DNA from: Lepas anatifera
Lineage: Eukaryota; Arthropoda; Thecostraca; Lepadidae
Direction of reading: 5' to 3'
Length of the DNA stretch: 64,000 nt
Assembly: GCA_034440635.1 (NCBI GenBank)
Contig: JAOTON010001490.1
Span: 1,408,501 to 1,472,500 of the forward strand
A program made the translations under genes and the position numbers. This document shows, piece after piece, positions 10,362 to 21,482 of this stretch. A model generated the notes under the pieces. That model had not been told where the DNA came from, did not search any database, and saw only the letters and a program-made list of their open reading frames with translations. Positions within the stretch are counted from its first letter, which is position 1, and every line of letters begins with the position of its first letter.

Positions 10362-11398
10362 AGCGGCCACTCTCCCAGCCGTCCCAGCCACTCTCCCGGC
10401 CGTCCCAGCCGTCCCAGCCACTCTCCCAGCCGTCCCAGCCACTCTCCCAGCCGTCCCAGCCACTCTCCCAGCCGTCCCAGCCACTCTCCCGGCCGTCCCA
10501 GCCACTCTCCCAGCCGGCCCAGCCACTCTCCCAGCCGTCCCAGCCACTCTCCCAGCCGTCCCACCCACTCTCCCAGCCGTCCCAGCCACTCTCCCGGCCG
10601 TCCCAGCCACTCTCCCAGCCGGCCCAGCCACTCTCCCAGCCGTCCCAGCCACTCTCCCAGCCGTCCCACCCACTCTCCCAGCCGTCCCAGCCACTCTCCC
10701 GGCCGTCCCAGCCATTCTCCCGGCCGTCCCAGCCACTCTCCCGGCCGTCCCAGCCACTCTCCCAGCCGGCCCAGCCACTCTCCCAGCCGTCCCAGCCACT
10801 CTCCCAGCCGTCCCAGCCACTCTCCCGGCCGTCCCAGCCACTCTCCCAGCCGGCCCAGCCACTCTCCCAGCCGTCCCAGCCACTCTCCCAGCCGTCCCAC
10901 CCACTCTCCCAGCCGTCCCAGCCACTCTCCCGGCCGTCCCAGCCACTCTCCCAGCCGGCCCAGCCACTCTCCCAGCCGGCCCGGCTACTCTCCCAGCCGT
11001 CCCAGCCACTCTCCCAGCCGGCCCAGCCACTCTCCCAGCCGGCCCGGCTACTCTCCCAGCCGTCCCAGCCACTCTCCCAGCCGGCCCAGCCACTCTCCCA
11101 GCCGGCCCGGCTACTCTCCCAGCCGTCCCAGCCACTCTCCCGGCCGGCCCGGCCACTCTCCCAGCCGTCCCAGCCACTCTCCCAGCCGTCCCAGCCACTC
11201 TCCCAGCCGGCCCAGCCACTCTCCCAGCCGTCCCAGCCACTCTCCCAGCCGGCCCAGCCACTCTCCCAGCCGGCCCGGCTACTCTCCCAGCCGTCCCAGC
11301 CACTCTCCCAGCCGGCCCGGCCACTCTCCCGGCTGTCCCGACCACTCTCCAGGCCGTCCCAGCCACTCTCCCAGCCGGCCCGGCCACTCTCCCGGCCG
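10362..11398. repeat. 21-bp minisatellite with higher-order repeats
   Basis: About 49 head-to-tail copies of a 21-bp unit, CTCTCCCAGCCGTCCCAGCCA, strongly C-rich on this strand. Because 21 is a multiple of three and the unit lacks stops in several frames, frames of up to 399 codons stay open on both strands, giving heptads such as LSQPSQP and GRVAGTA. These are artefacts of the repeat. Variant units recur in fixed order: a five-unit block (105 bp) with a CCCACCCACTC variant recurs between about 10480 and 10960, and a three-unit block (63 bp) carrying CCCGGCTACTC has that variant at 10983, 11046 and 11109. One shortened unit occurs near 10400. Confidence 0.95.
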
Positions 11399-11513
11399 AG
11401 GTTGTTTCACACGGGCTGTAGCAGCAGCTTGCATGCGTGGTTTCGGGTCTGGCTGTTTTTGGGCAAGCTGTGAGACTGTTCATCAACAAGAATAGCTTTT
11501 CTGGACCCAGCTT

Positions 11514-12317
11514 TTAACACGCGCATTGACGGGGGCAGGTATCCGCCCCCCTTGGGGTTTTTCGAAGAAAGCATAAAAACGGCGGCGTGTAGTGCCACCG
11601 TACTTGGTATACCTTTTCTCTCATCATTTGTACAGATTCTATCACATTTTTGAGGGTAGGTCATCCCAGGTCAGGTCACCAGTACAGGTCAAGTGACCTG
11701 ACCTCGAAAAAAGTTTAAGAAAGCATAAGTTGGAACAGGGTGAACTTATCGGATTGAAACTCATATGACATAATGGGCCCACCAAGTTCTCTAATTATGT
11801 TCCAGTATTTTTTTATATCGATGACCTAAGGTCAGGTACGAGTAATGACCTCTCCATTGGAAATACATGGGAAAATGGTTTTAACTGAATAACTTAGTAA
11901 CGGATGGTTATAGAGCGTTTGATTTTAATTGCATTATATTTGCCGTGTCTTTGCGGTTCTAATGAAGTGAATTTTACTTAATTGAACCTGACCTCAGGTC
12001 AGGTCAAATCCTTGATTTTACCTAGCAAAGTCATATTATATATCATTCTATTCGGCTTGCTGCGAGGATTCATATGGTTGAAATTGTTTTGCTCTTCCTT
12101 TGCTTGTTTGGATGTAATGACCGTAAACCTTCATTTATATGTTATAAATGATACTTGACAAAAAATGGTACAAATATTTTCGACGGAGAAGTGGATGGGC
12201 TACCTGACGCCGTTTGCCGTTTTTCGCTACCTAGCGTGGTTCTTGAGATCTTGGGGGGGTACCCGCCGCCTCCGTCAAAGCGAAGGTGGCTCAGATCCCC
12301 GTCAATGCGCGTGTTAA
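11514..12317 (+). mobile_element. TTAA element, family B, complete
   Basis: Flanked by TTAA at 11514-11517 and 12314-12317. The left end is TTAACACGCGCATTGACGGG and the right end its inverted complement, preceded by GGTACCCGCCGCCTCCGTCA. The interior carries GGTCAGGTCACC, GGTCAAGTGACCTGACCTC and other AGGTCA/TGACCT hexamers. It matches family-B copies at 19097-20186 and 41995-42845. No coding capacity. Confidence 0.88.
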
Positions 12318-12490
12318 CTATTCCGAGTAACAAATCGAGTGTTGTCTCACACTCCATTTGTCTTGTAGCATGACGCCCGCTTGGCTTTCTCTCAAGGAAG
12401 CAGCAAATCGTACTAAAGGCTTCCTTCAGGCCGGCGGGTCAAAACCTTTTCAGTGCTGCTTCTCGGTCGTCCTTGCCGCCGCCGCAACCA

Positions 12491-13437
12491 TTAAAGGGAA
12501 TGTGGCACGTTGGTTGAATCCTGGAATTTAGTGTAATTAAGGGATACTATTAGCCAAAAATCATGGAATTGTCCATGATTTCTCTGAAAAAATATACAAC
12601 AAGCTCAATATTTTTATTTTTAATATGCTCCCCTAGGGAAAGAAGTAAATATCTGCCTGTAGATGATGTCACGATCTGGCAACCACTACCATATTCAATG
12701 CGCTTCAAGGGCTTCGATTGGCTGATACTCACCGTGACGTCAGCATATGTCGTCACACCACTGCTGCTAAGGGTAAATGAAGGGTACATTTCAGGTAGGT
12801 TTTAGCTTTTTCTACGGAAAATTCGAGTTCCAATACAAATGATATATTGAGTACCGGGTTTTCCGACTTGCTTCACAACCTGGCTAACTCAGTAAAAATC
12901 ACGTTATGAATGTACCACATTCCCTTCCAAGATAATTTCCGTAAAAAGCTAAAACCTACCTGTACCCCTCATGTTCCCTTTCAAGGGAATCTGGCACCTT
13001 CATAACTTGATTGGAACTGAGATAGCCAAGTTGTGAAGCAAGTCGGAAACCCGGTACTCAATATATCATTTGTATTGGAACTCGAGATTTCCGTAGAAAA
13101 GGCTAAAACATACCTGAAATGTACCCCTCATGTACCCTTAGCAGCAGGCCACAGTTGTCATGGCTGTTGGTGTGACGACATATGCTGACGTCACGATGAG
13201 CATCAGCCAATCGAAGCCCTTGAAGCGCATTGAATATGGTAGTGGTTGCCATATCGTGACATCATCCACAGGCAGATATTTTCACTTATTTCCCTAGGGG
13301 AGCATTTTAAAAATCAAAATATTGAACTTATTGTACATTTTTCAGAGAAATAATGGCCACTTCCATGATTTTCGGCTAAAAGTACCCCTAATTACACTAG
13401 ATTCCAGGATTCGACCAAGGTGCCACATTCCCTTTAA
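12491..13437. mobile_element. Inverted dimer of TTAA family E (947-bp palindrome)
   Basis: Both outer ends are TTAAAGGGAATGTGGCAC-type termini (TTAA at 12491-12494 and 13434-13437). The first half (about 12491-12935) is repeated in inverse orientation in the second half (about 12975-13437), including GATGATGTCACGATCTGGCA, GCATATGTCGTCACACCA and TACCGGGTTTTCCGACTTGC. The centre near 12935-12980 retains a second pair of inner termini (CCACATTCCCTT and AAGGGAATCTGGCACC). This looks like two family-E copies tail to tail. The single-copy form is at 34411-34867. Confidence 0.85.
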
Positions 13438-13892
13438 GGAAGCTCGCAGAACTCGATTGGTTCCGTTCTGCAACTACGAAGAAGGCGCGCGCTCAGCACC
13501 GGGATCTCTGGGTGTACGCAATACAACACTCGATTTGATGCTCTAAAAAGATGAAAGTTGAGTCTGGAAGAGAGCAGCATCCAATCGTTTTGTAACCCAA
13601 TCTTAAAGCCGGCAAAGAAGTCAGACCTGGCGCCAGGCAAGCACGCTGCCACCACACACCGCGAAGTGAGAAGCGCAGCCTCGGCCGGCGGAGAAAACGC
13701 GTATAAACCTAGCTAGAGTTGAAAATCGGCCTTCAAACGGACAGTTAAGGCTTAATTTCAATATGAAATTTAAATTCCAGGAAATATGAATTTCCACAAT
13801 GTAAGAAAATAACCTTCGCTCATGGTCTGCAGCGCTGGGTTCCAAGATGGCAGTTTTGCATCCCTATTCGCTGCGGTCGTTTTCTCAATGTG
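13438..13892. other. No recognisable feature
   Basis: Short intergenic stretch, slightly GC-rich around 13600-13700. No repeat recognised. Confidence 0.35.
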
Positions 13893-14456
13893 TCATGCCT
13901 CAGTGAGAGTGCCTTGGTGGTGAATAATCTGCAATATACAATAGCCATGAGAGTCCCATAAGCCGGGTCGTGAAAGGATTTTATTCCACCGGTCTGAGAA
14001 TGGGCATTCCCCAGGATGTTCGTCATCGAACCTCCTAAAAAAACTCAGAAATTCATTACGATTTAATACCCGGCACTCTGCGGGTCTTTTTTGGTAGGGA
14101 CTGCGTCTGCAAATCGTTTGGTAGATAACACCGTCGAGCTTTTGATAGTGGTTATCGGCATTGGCTTTAGCAAACATTTTTTCTCTCTGTTTTTGATAGC
14201 GTATGTACTTCTGATATAGCAGTCGCGTTATAGATGAAGAGAAAAAACAACCATCAATTAATTGACAACTCTCATTCAGTTTTGCACGATAAAGTCTTAT
14301 AAAACGTATTCTCACTAGCGATGAGATGGCAAAGATACCAGATGAACGGTGCCAGAGGAGAAGCCCAAGTGGTGGTAGTCGCTTAGGGTCTCCAAGCTGA
14401 AGACAATTTCTCAGATATAGAGCACATTTCTGTCTCACGGCTGTGAAAAAAATCAT
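13893..14456 (-). CDS. Unrecognised 187-codon open frame
   Basis: The longest open frame in this window not explained by a tandem repeat or a transposon. The translation is rich in arginine, tyrosine and cysteine, with no domain I recognise and no signal peptide or clear membrane segment. Read on the minus strand, TTTTTTTCACAG just inside the 5' end could be a splice acceptor, so it could be an internal or terminal exon rather than a gene starting at the methionine. It ends at a stop at 13893. Chance is a real alternative. Confidence 0.2.
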   Translation of the reverse strand: MIFFTAVRQKCALYLRNCLQLGDPKRLPPLGLLLWHRSSGIFAISSLVRIRFIRLYRAKLNESCQLIDGCFFSSSITRLLYQKYIRYQKQREKMFAKANADNHYQKLDGVIYQTICRRSPYQKRPAECRVLNRNEFLSFFRRFDDEHPGECPFSDRWNKILSRPGLWDSHGYCILQIIHHQGTLTEA

Positions 14457-15419
14457 GGAAGCCTACTGAAAACATAGAGAAAATATAGTTTTATACCAAA
14501 AAATCTTCATTTCACCAGCTTTCTAACAATTTATAGCACTAAGGGCTAGAACAAAAGTAATTTGCCTTAAAACATTTCTGAATACCACTTATCACTTAAA
14601 ACTCTGTTAATTTGCTCTTGGCTTTTTTACTGTCAACTTTCACTTGATGTTGTGACCAAAGTTATAATGTGGCCTTGCCTTTTAGGGCATCTATTATTTT
14701 GCCCTAGAATTTTTCTTGAGCCAATGGGAAATCATGAAGGTTTAAAATTGTCGGATTTATAGGCGAGCAGAAATATCCGGCAGCCTACCACGGAAATCGT
14801 GCAAAAACCCGAGGTTTTTGTAGAAGCTAAAATATGTCTCTCCAGAAATTTATCGATGATTTTTCAGCTACACCGTCGCAAAGACGGGATCAGTACCATT
14901 CTGAATAGGTATTTAACTCATAGGAACATTTTAAAGACGCGCATACGACATTAAGCAGAGTTAAGGTTATGGATTCAAATTTTCTCATGTCACGAAAATA
15001 AGGCCGGTGTTGCCTAATTGAAGCACTATTCCCCAAAAATAGTCCAGAAATAATCACTGCAGGCAGTTCTGGGGAACATTTTTTCGGTTGTTTGTATCTA
15101 AGGATTTAGCTCTACTATCAAAATTGAATGCATGCTTGATTTGGCAACATAGCCTTAGCGGTGGAAATAAACGAGCCGTCCCAGCCCTACGCTAGTATCT
15201 GAACAACCCGCTCGATCTCGGCTTCTATACGGTAAAGCAAAAAAAGCGCCAACGTTGGTGGATAGCTCATAAAAAATGATGACCAAACTATATGAGCCAC
15301 TTTTCCCTTAAGGTCAGTACTGAGGTCACGACAGTACGGGCCGTCGGCGCCCGTAACAGATTCTGCGCATATGTTCTAAATTCAACGTAAGAACATATTT
15401 TAAGCCACATCAAACGATC
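14457..15419. other. No recognisable feature
   Basis: AT-rich sequence without open frames above 60 codons or visible repeats. Confidence 0.35.
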
Positions 15420-15832
15420 AAACAATTACTGGTCAAACCAAAGGACAGGAAAGACAACCGGAAAAACCAGGCCCAGCATACAAGATGGAATGTAATGACT
15501 GTCCTAAAATATACATTGGAGAAAGCAAAAGGATGATGGAAGTCCGACAAAACGAACACCGAGAATCTCGACAAAAACTAATCCGAGGGTCAATTGACGA
15601 GAACGCAGCGGAGGCCACAGCGGAACATTCATTCAAGAAGGATCATGATATCAAATGGGACGCCACAACGACTTTAACTTTCGACTCAAGACAAACACAG
15701 CGGGAAATAAAGGAGGCAATTTACATCCAAACCACCACGGAACCAAAAATGAATAGAAATATCGGCAAAGTTACCATCTTCTCTGGATTTTTGGACCTCT
15801 TAAAACACCAGTCAAACAAGAGATTGAATTGA
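15420..15832 (+). pseudogene. Penelope-like element, C-terminal GIY-YIG endonuclease fragment
   Basis: The frame reads AYKMECNDCPKIYIGESKRM, then RQNEHRES and, about 30 residues later, EHSFKKDHDIKWD, REIKEAIYIQTTT and MNRNIG. This is the pattern of the GIY-YIG endonuclease that ends Penelope-like retroelements: a Cys-x2-Cys pair, (V/I)YIGE, R-x3-EH, a later H-x5-H-x(I)xW block, and RxxKEAIxI followed by MNRxxG. No reverse transcriptase lies upstream, so it is a 5'-truncated copy. The first methionine (15485) is internal; the frame is open upstream to about 15420. It stops at 15832, as expected for the true C-terminus. Confidence 0.85.
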
Positions 15833-16127
15833 AAAATAACACGTGTTTAGAGTTAATAATTCTGAAATGATTAATCATGTTCATAGCTTAGATTGTTATT
15901 TCAAAGTGTACCCTGTCTTCGTGTTTTTCGCTTAGCTAGGTTCATGTCATAGTGTTACCTTCATCTCCCTTGAAAACGGGGGCGGGATGCTCCCGAAACC
16001 GGTCTGGTTTTATACTCAGGCTAGTCATTGTGCAGTAATAAATGTTTTACTTAATTTGAAGAATATTTCAGATGTGAAATAGAAAACAAAACAAAAGAAA
16101 ACGAGCACCAGTATCAGTGTGGAAATG
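15833..16127. other. Probable 3' flank of the Penelope fragment
   Basis: AT-rich sequence after the stop codon with no further similarity seen. The element's 3' end cannot be placed. Confidence 0.3.
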
Positions 16128-16135
16128 TGTACATT

Positions 16136-16279
16136 CATAGGCGTAGGAACAGGGGGCAGGGGACCATTCCCCACCATATTCTTGATTTTTAACCCTTAAC
16201 CCTATTGCGTTGACTGGAAATAAATAACTTCCAAATGCACCTTGGCCTCCCCAATATTCTGGACGCTCCTACGCTTATG
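16136..16279. mobile_element. hAT-like MITE, 144 bp, with perfect 8-bp target duplication
   Basis: The left end CATAGGCGTAGGAAC and the right end CTCCTACGCTTATG are imperfect inverted repeats. The element is bracketed by a perfect TGTACATT duplication at 16128-16135 and 16280-16287. The termini resemble those of the large outer element at 47075-58945 (CAGGGGCGTAGGAACGG). Confidence 0.88.
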
Positions 16280-16555
16280 TGTACATTTGAATACATTTGA
16301 TGAAAAGCTGCAAAATTGCGCGACCTCTAAATATCATCGATATACACGTAAATTTCTGCACAGAAGCTTGTAAGCAGATGAGGTTTGAGGGGAACATCGA
16401 TATGCGTCGAAATATTGCATTTTGGAACAATGAAACACCCTACTCTACATCCATGCATTTTTTATAAGGTCATGGATGATACTTGGTTAAATGTGCTAAA
16501 AAATGTTCATTCTTCAAAAATAATTTCAAGGTCATGTTGCATATTGTTGGAATCC

Positions 16556-17480
16556 TTAACACGCGCCCCGCTGGGGGCGAAATTCGCCCCCTCCTGGTTT
16601 TTCCCAGATAGCTTAAAAATGAAGAGACGGAGAACAACGAAACTTACGGTAACTTATCCCTGATTAATTTTACACATCTTACAAAATGTTTGAGGTAAGG
16701 TCATGTCAGGTCAAGGAGCTATTCAGGGTCGAGTGACCCGACCTCAAAACCTAAAATTACGAGTTTGAAGAAGCACCCAGGGAACATTAGCAAACCGATC
16801 AGTTTGAAACTTCCGCAATATAATAAGGTCATTAGGGTCTAAAATCGGCCATCTCGGAATTTTGATATTGGTGACCTAGATGGGGTATTTAAGTCTTGGT
16901 GAAAATAGATGGACTCGTTTTCGGAAACACTGATATGGACTGAAATCCTCAAACTGTCTATTCTTACCACGATCTTGCCTAAGTTGAGTTTTGAGCATCT
17001 GACCTCTCGGGTCTATCGGTCACGGAGAAGAGTGATTGTTTTGCCATAACTTCTCACTGAATTGGATAAGCTCCCATTTTGCTTGCTTGTGTTTATATTG
17101 TTAGGGGAGTGATTGATATGAAATACCTACAGGTCACTCTTGACCCTGACCTAGGTCGAGGTCGGTTTTTGACTATTTAATCTGGTATATCATACATCAT
17201 TCGATTTGCCGCGATAAGAGGAATCCAATGATGCATAATATTTGCTGTAGCTCCACTGAGGGCAGATCTGAGAGGGAACGTACACTGCTCTGTTGTAGCC
17301 TATGGAGCATCCTTTGACCTATGCTGACCTATATTGACCTGACATAAAAATTATTTTTATAAATTTTCTTCGTCATGTAAAAGCTTCGAACGCCGCCCGT
17401 AATTTTCCTTTAGCTTTGGGGAACGATGGAGGGCAAACCCCCCGCGGGCGCGTCTTGAGGACCCCGCGGGCGCGTGTTGT
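16556..17480 (+). mobile_element. TTAA element related to family B
   Basis: Begins TTAACACGCGCCCCGCTGGG and ends CCCGCGGGCGCGTGTTGT, the right TTAA mutated to TTGT. Inside are GTCATGTCAGGTCAAGGAG, GGTCGAGTGACCCGACCTC and CTTGACCCTGACCTAGGTCG, the same style of hexamer-rich sequence as in families A and B. It differs enough internally to be a separate subfamily. Confidence 0.7.
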
Positions 17481-17589
17481 CTGTCATACTTAATGCCAAA
17501 TTTAAAACTGTATCTTTTTTCATGAAAGTTATAGATACCAACAATTTCGAGACCTGACCTTGGTGACCTCTCCTGACCTTACTCTGAAA

Positions 17590-17656
17590 TTAGGCATAGG
17601 CACTTTGAAATTGGGGGAGCTTGAGCCCCCTAGCCCCCTTTTGTATCCACCACTGG
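17590..17656 (+). mobile_element. 3' fragment of small hAT-like MITE (family H)
   Basis: GGGGGAGCTTGAGCCCCCTA followed by GCCCCCTTTTGTATCCACCACTG matches the right half of the copies at 23547-23708 and 27044-27205. The left half is missing. Confidence 0.55.
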
Positions 17657-18630
17657 TGGTGGACTAATTCTAAGGATCTTCGGTGTAGAGTTGTCAGATT
17701 TGGGAAAAGATGGATAGCATTTGAATGCCAGCTACAATTTTTCAAGTTTTTCTTAGTGGTTAAGAACAGGATTACTTTCGGCGTAGCCTGAGCCTGGCAC
17801 GGATCTGAACTGTAGCGTACCAGTTAGGGGGAAGAGAGGGGTTAAAAGGGAAGGGGCTTAAAAGCCCCTCCCTTCTAACTCGAGAACAACCAAACGTATT
17901 TCCCCCATCCAAAGTGCTATCAAAAGCTCTAGTCAAAATGACCCAAAACATATTATTTCTATCGTAAATCATTAGTGACGTCATAAACCAAGTAAATATA
18001 TGGAAAATGTCATACTATAGGTTTATCCTGCCCTGTTCAAATACTGAAGGCAGGATTTCACTTTAAATAACCTGGGATGCGGGCCAATTAACATACAGTC
18101 GCTTTTCATGTTTTTTTTAATGAAATGTTTACATAAATGATGTCATAACATGAACATTAGTACACATTTAATGGAAAACTTGATAATGATGCCTACCAAT
18201 GCGAGTTAAACTGCCTAAACTTTATCAAAATTGAATATCCAAAAAAGGACGAGTCCATAGTATAACTACGTAGGCAACCTAGAATAATGACTATTTTATA
18301 GATTTGATGGCGTCATTATCACGTTATCAATCTGATAAAAACAAGATTTTATGAGAAAAATATGTCTATGACCTCCCTTTATAGAATGTTGCACCCTAGG
18401 GTTCCTGAAAACATTTCAGATATATTTTTGGTCGCTGATTCATTCGTGTGACTGTTTCCAAGTATGCTTGACGATAAATTTGTGAACATGTATATTTTGT
18501 AATACAAATGTTGAAAGGAAACACCGAGGTCATTTGCCTTAAAAATGCTGGTATGAACTTGACCGCTAACACTTTACCTTGTCGTTCATGTGCAGTGACC
18601 TTAACGTATCATCCCGTTCATATGGCGCTA
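17657..18630. other. No recognisable feature
   Basis: About 970 AT-rich bases. A short frame at 17772-17984 (minus) is unsupported. Confidence 0.35.
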
Positions 18631-18778
18631 TTAACCCGCGGGGTCCGACGCTATCTTCGCCCCACCGGGGCATCGATGCCCCTCCCCTCAGACTCCGAAA
18701 ATATGGGGGTTAGCGCAAATCTGAGAAGTGCATTTAAAAGCTCGAGCGCATTCATTAAGATTTTACTTCACATGTTTA

Positions 18779-19096
18779 CACGCGCATTGACGGGCGTCTG
18801 AGCCACCTTCGCTTTGACGGGGAGGGAGGCGGGTACCCGCCCCCCTAAGATCGCAAGAACCACGCTACATAGCGTAAAACAGTAGATGGTGTTGTGTAGC
18901 CCATCTACTTCCCTATTGCAAATATTTTTACTTTTTTTGTCAGGTCACATCTCAAGTCACAAGAGGTCAAGACATGCCTCCATATGGATGCAAAGAGCTT
19001 TAAGTGAAATTAAATATGTCAATCGTGGCTTCCCGACACGCCCTTCGAAACTGACATCTCAGTTCAAAACTTATTATAAAAATAGGGACACGCCCT
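18779..19096 (+). mobile_element. Family-B fragment (left part only)
   Basis: Starts TTACACGCGCATTGACGGGC (TTAA mutated to TTAC) and carries the family-B left region: GGGTACCCGCCCCCCTAAGA, the CACGCTACATAGCG block and the TTTTTTGTCAGGTCACATCT block. It then stops where a second family-B copy begins at the TTAA at 19097. Its right part is absent from the other side of that copy, so a deletion or recombination between the two copies followed. Confidence 0.7.
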
Positions 19097-20186
19097 TTAA
19101 CACGCGCATTGACGGGGGTCTGAGCCGCCTTCGCTTTGACGGGGGGTGGGTACCCGCCCCACCCCTAAGATCTCGCGAACCACGCTAGATAGCGAAAAAA
19201 GGTGTGCGGTGTTGGGTAGCCCATCCATTTCTCTTTTGAAAACATTTGAACCATTTTTTGTCAGGTCACATTTAAGGTCACTAGAGGCACTGGCGGCGGA
19301 ACTGGAGCAGGAGGAGAGGAGGGGGCGTGGCACAGTGCCCTGCCCCTTAAATAATTTTTTTTAAAACTAACCCAAAGGCGTTGACTGGAAAGAAATGGGT
19401 TGAAAAGCCCATGGTAACCTCCCCTCCTTAGATTCGAACGTTCCGCCGTCATTGACTAGAGGTCAAGATATGCCAGCACAGGAATAGCATGAAAATGAAG
19501 GTTTTCAGTCATTTCATCTGAACAAGTAAAGATAGAGCAAAACAATTTAGACCATTATAATCCTTTATAATCCTCGCAAGAAGCCAAATTGAATTATATA
19601 TACAATATGGCCGTGCTAGGTCAGGATTTGACGTGACCTGAGGTCAGACCAAGGTCAAGTTAGGTAAAAATGCATATCACTAGAACTAGAACTGCAAAGA
19701 TGAGAAAAATATAATGCAGATAAAATAAACGCCCAATCACCAACCAATACTAAGTTATATAAGTTATCCAATTAAACACATTTTCCCATGTATTTCGAAT
19801 GGGGAGACCATGACTCGTACCTGGCCTTCGGTGATCCATATGAAAAATACTGAAACATGTTTTTGGGAACTAGGTGGGCCCATTATTTAATGAGTTTCAA
19901 TCGGATAAGTTATCCCTGCTCAGACTTATGCAATCTTAAACTTTTTTAGTTCAGGGCATTTGACCTGCCATGTGACCTGAGCTGATATGGCCTGACTTTT
20001 AAATTTTGATAAAAGTTTTAAAAATAATGAGGGCATGCCAAGTATGCCAAGTACGGCCAAGTACGGCGCGCTATGCAGTATAAAGTATGCCAAGTACGGC
20101 GGCGCTACGCGCTGCCGTTTTTTTTACTGTCTCCAAAAAACCCTAGGGGATGGCGGGTACCTGCCCCCCGTTAATGCAGGTGTTAA
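19097..20186 (+). mobile_element. TTAA element, family B, containing a hAT-like MITE
   Basis: TTAA at 19097-19100 and 20183-20186. The left end is TTAACACGCGCATTGACGGG; the right end has GGCGGGTACCTGCCCCCCGT before TTAATGCAGGTGTTAA. The interior has typical hexamers (GTGACCTGAGGTCAG, TTTGACCTGCCATGTGACCT). Near 20037-20100 the motif CCAAGTACGGC is repeated several times, an internal expansion not seen in the copy ending at 42845. A 167-bp hAT-like element sits at 19288-19454. Confidence 0.83.
19288..19454. mobile_element. hAT-like MITE, 167 bp, inside family B
   Basis: The termini CACTGGCGGCGGAAC and GTTCCGCCGTCATTG are inverted repeats matching at 13 of 15 positions. A perfect ACTAGAGG duplication flanks it (19280-19287 and 19455-19462). 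The uninterrupted family-B sequence, seen at 42170-42190, confirms the empty site. Confidence 0.88.
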
Positions 20187-21051
20187 GCGCTCAGGTCAAT
20201 AGTTTGACCTCCAGAGGTCAGGTTAGGTCATGATAGGCTCTTTTCACTAAACTACACATTGCTTAAGAAACCTGGGCATAGTTCTCATGCCATTAGAGTT
20301 ATTGATGTTTGGTAACACCATTTGATAGGAAAATACCAGTGCTTTCTCCGATATGTAGAACATAATGACCTCCAGTAATTTGACCTCCAGCGGTCACCTC
20401 GTGACCAAATATGATCTAATGTCACGAAAGATGAGAAAGTGATTGGTTTTATACCAAATGAAAGCCAGTGATGCGACATACACTATGACGTTTAATTCAG
20501 TGTTCTAGCTTGATTAGGGCAAGAGTTATCGTCAAAATACTATTTTTGACCCCCTAGTGACCTGTGATGATCTCAGATAGATCAAAGGGTAAATATAACC
20601 CCTGGATCCGTGAAAGGGTGTCTAAGAGTGCTTTTCTGAGCAATCTCAGCATTTTCAATCATTGTTGTGACTTTTAGATCATAAGACAGCTTTTCCCCAT
20701 ACTTTTTCTATGGAGAGTTCACCTCGTGACCTGACCTCAGGTCACAAAATAGAGAAATCCAGGATATACATTTTGTAGATCCTGGAAAGGCCATGAATTG
20801 TAGAAAGTTTCAAATTGATCGAATTAGAAATGTAGCTATGGTAGAGCTCAAAAGTTGAAGTGAGGTAACCTTGGTTGACCTTGCCTGGTCACCTGACCTA
20901 GTGTCACCCGGGGTAGAAAAATTCGTAAATGATGGGAAAATGATGGGGCGATAGGTAGCCTTCTCAACAGCGGTGTTGTACCTCGTCGTTTTTCTGTTAT
21001 TCCATTCAAAACCTTAGGAGGTCATCGATGCCCTGGTGGGACGAGGGTTAA

Positions 21052-21400
21052 GTCACCACTCGGTCTCCGAACTGGTGCGAAAGTGTGATTGCGGTAATCT
21101 CAAAATATAGGTCTGACTTTGAAAGCCTATAATGGAAAAATATTCAATGGATTTGCAAATTTATTTCACCAATCGACGTGCTGTTAAATTCGCTCAAATG
21201 TAGACAAGTAGTGTTTTTTTAATGCGAACGGCTCTCCGGCAACCTAAAAATATAGGCGAGTGTCCCCGAAGCCCCACCAGTGCGCGTGTCAAGATGACGA
21301 TTGGCGACTATAATATCTGCAAAAGCCTTGCGACTGAAAGTGTATCAAACCTACAATGTTCATTTCCGTCAGTTTCTTACCCTTTTCTTTCTTCCGCTCG
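21052..21400. other. No recognisable feature
   Basis: AT-rich sequence with no identifiable repeat, leading into the CT microsatellite. Confidence 0.3.
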
Positions 21401-21406
21401 TTTTCT

Positions 21407-21423
21407 CTCTCTCTCACTCTCTC

Positions 21424-21480
<57 letters not shown>
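21407..21480. repeat. (CT)n microsatellite
   Basis: Almost pure CT dinucleotide run of about 74 bases. It keeps plus-strand frames open and generates spurious Leu/Ser repeats in translation. Confidence 0.97.

Positions 21481-21482
<2 letters not shown>

Larger units (their letters stand above)
18631..21051 (-). mobile_element. Family-A element split by nested family-B elements
   Basis: Family A lies here in the orientation opposite to the copy at 3634. Its terminus (TTAACCCGCGGGGTCCGACG) and GGGGGTTAGCGCAAATCTGA block occupy 18631-18780. The rest resumes at 20183 (TTAAGCGCTCAGGTCAATAG) and runs to the other terminus, ending GGTGGGACGAGGGTTAA at 21051. In intact copies the sequence at the break is an internal TTAAGC, so the family-B material at 18779-20186 entered at an internal TTAA. 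This is direct evidence of nested TTAA-specific insertion. Confidence 0.82.

Noticed and set aside
10290..11495. Open frames of 381-399 codons on both strands
   Set aside because: They are translations of the 21-bp minisatellite; all show heptad repeats from the same unit.
18508..18801. 97-codon plus frame
   Set aside because: Crosses the junction between unique sequence and the ends of family-A and family-B elements; no protein similarity.
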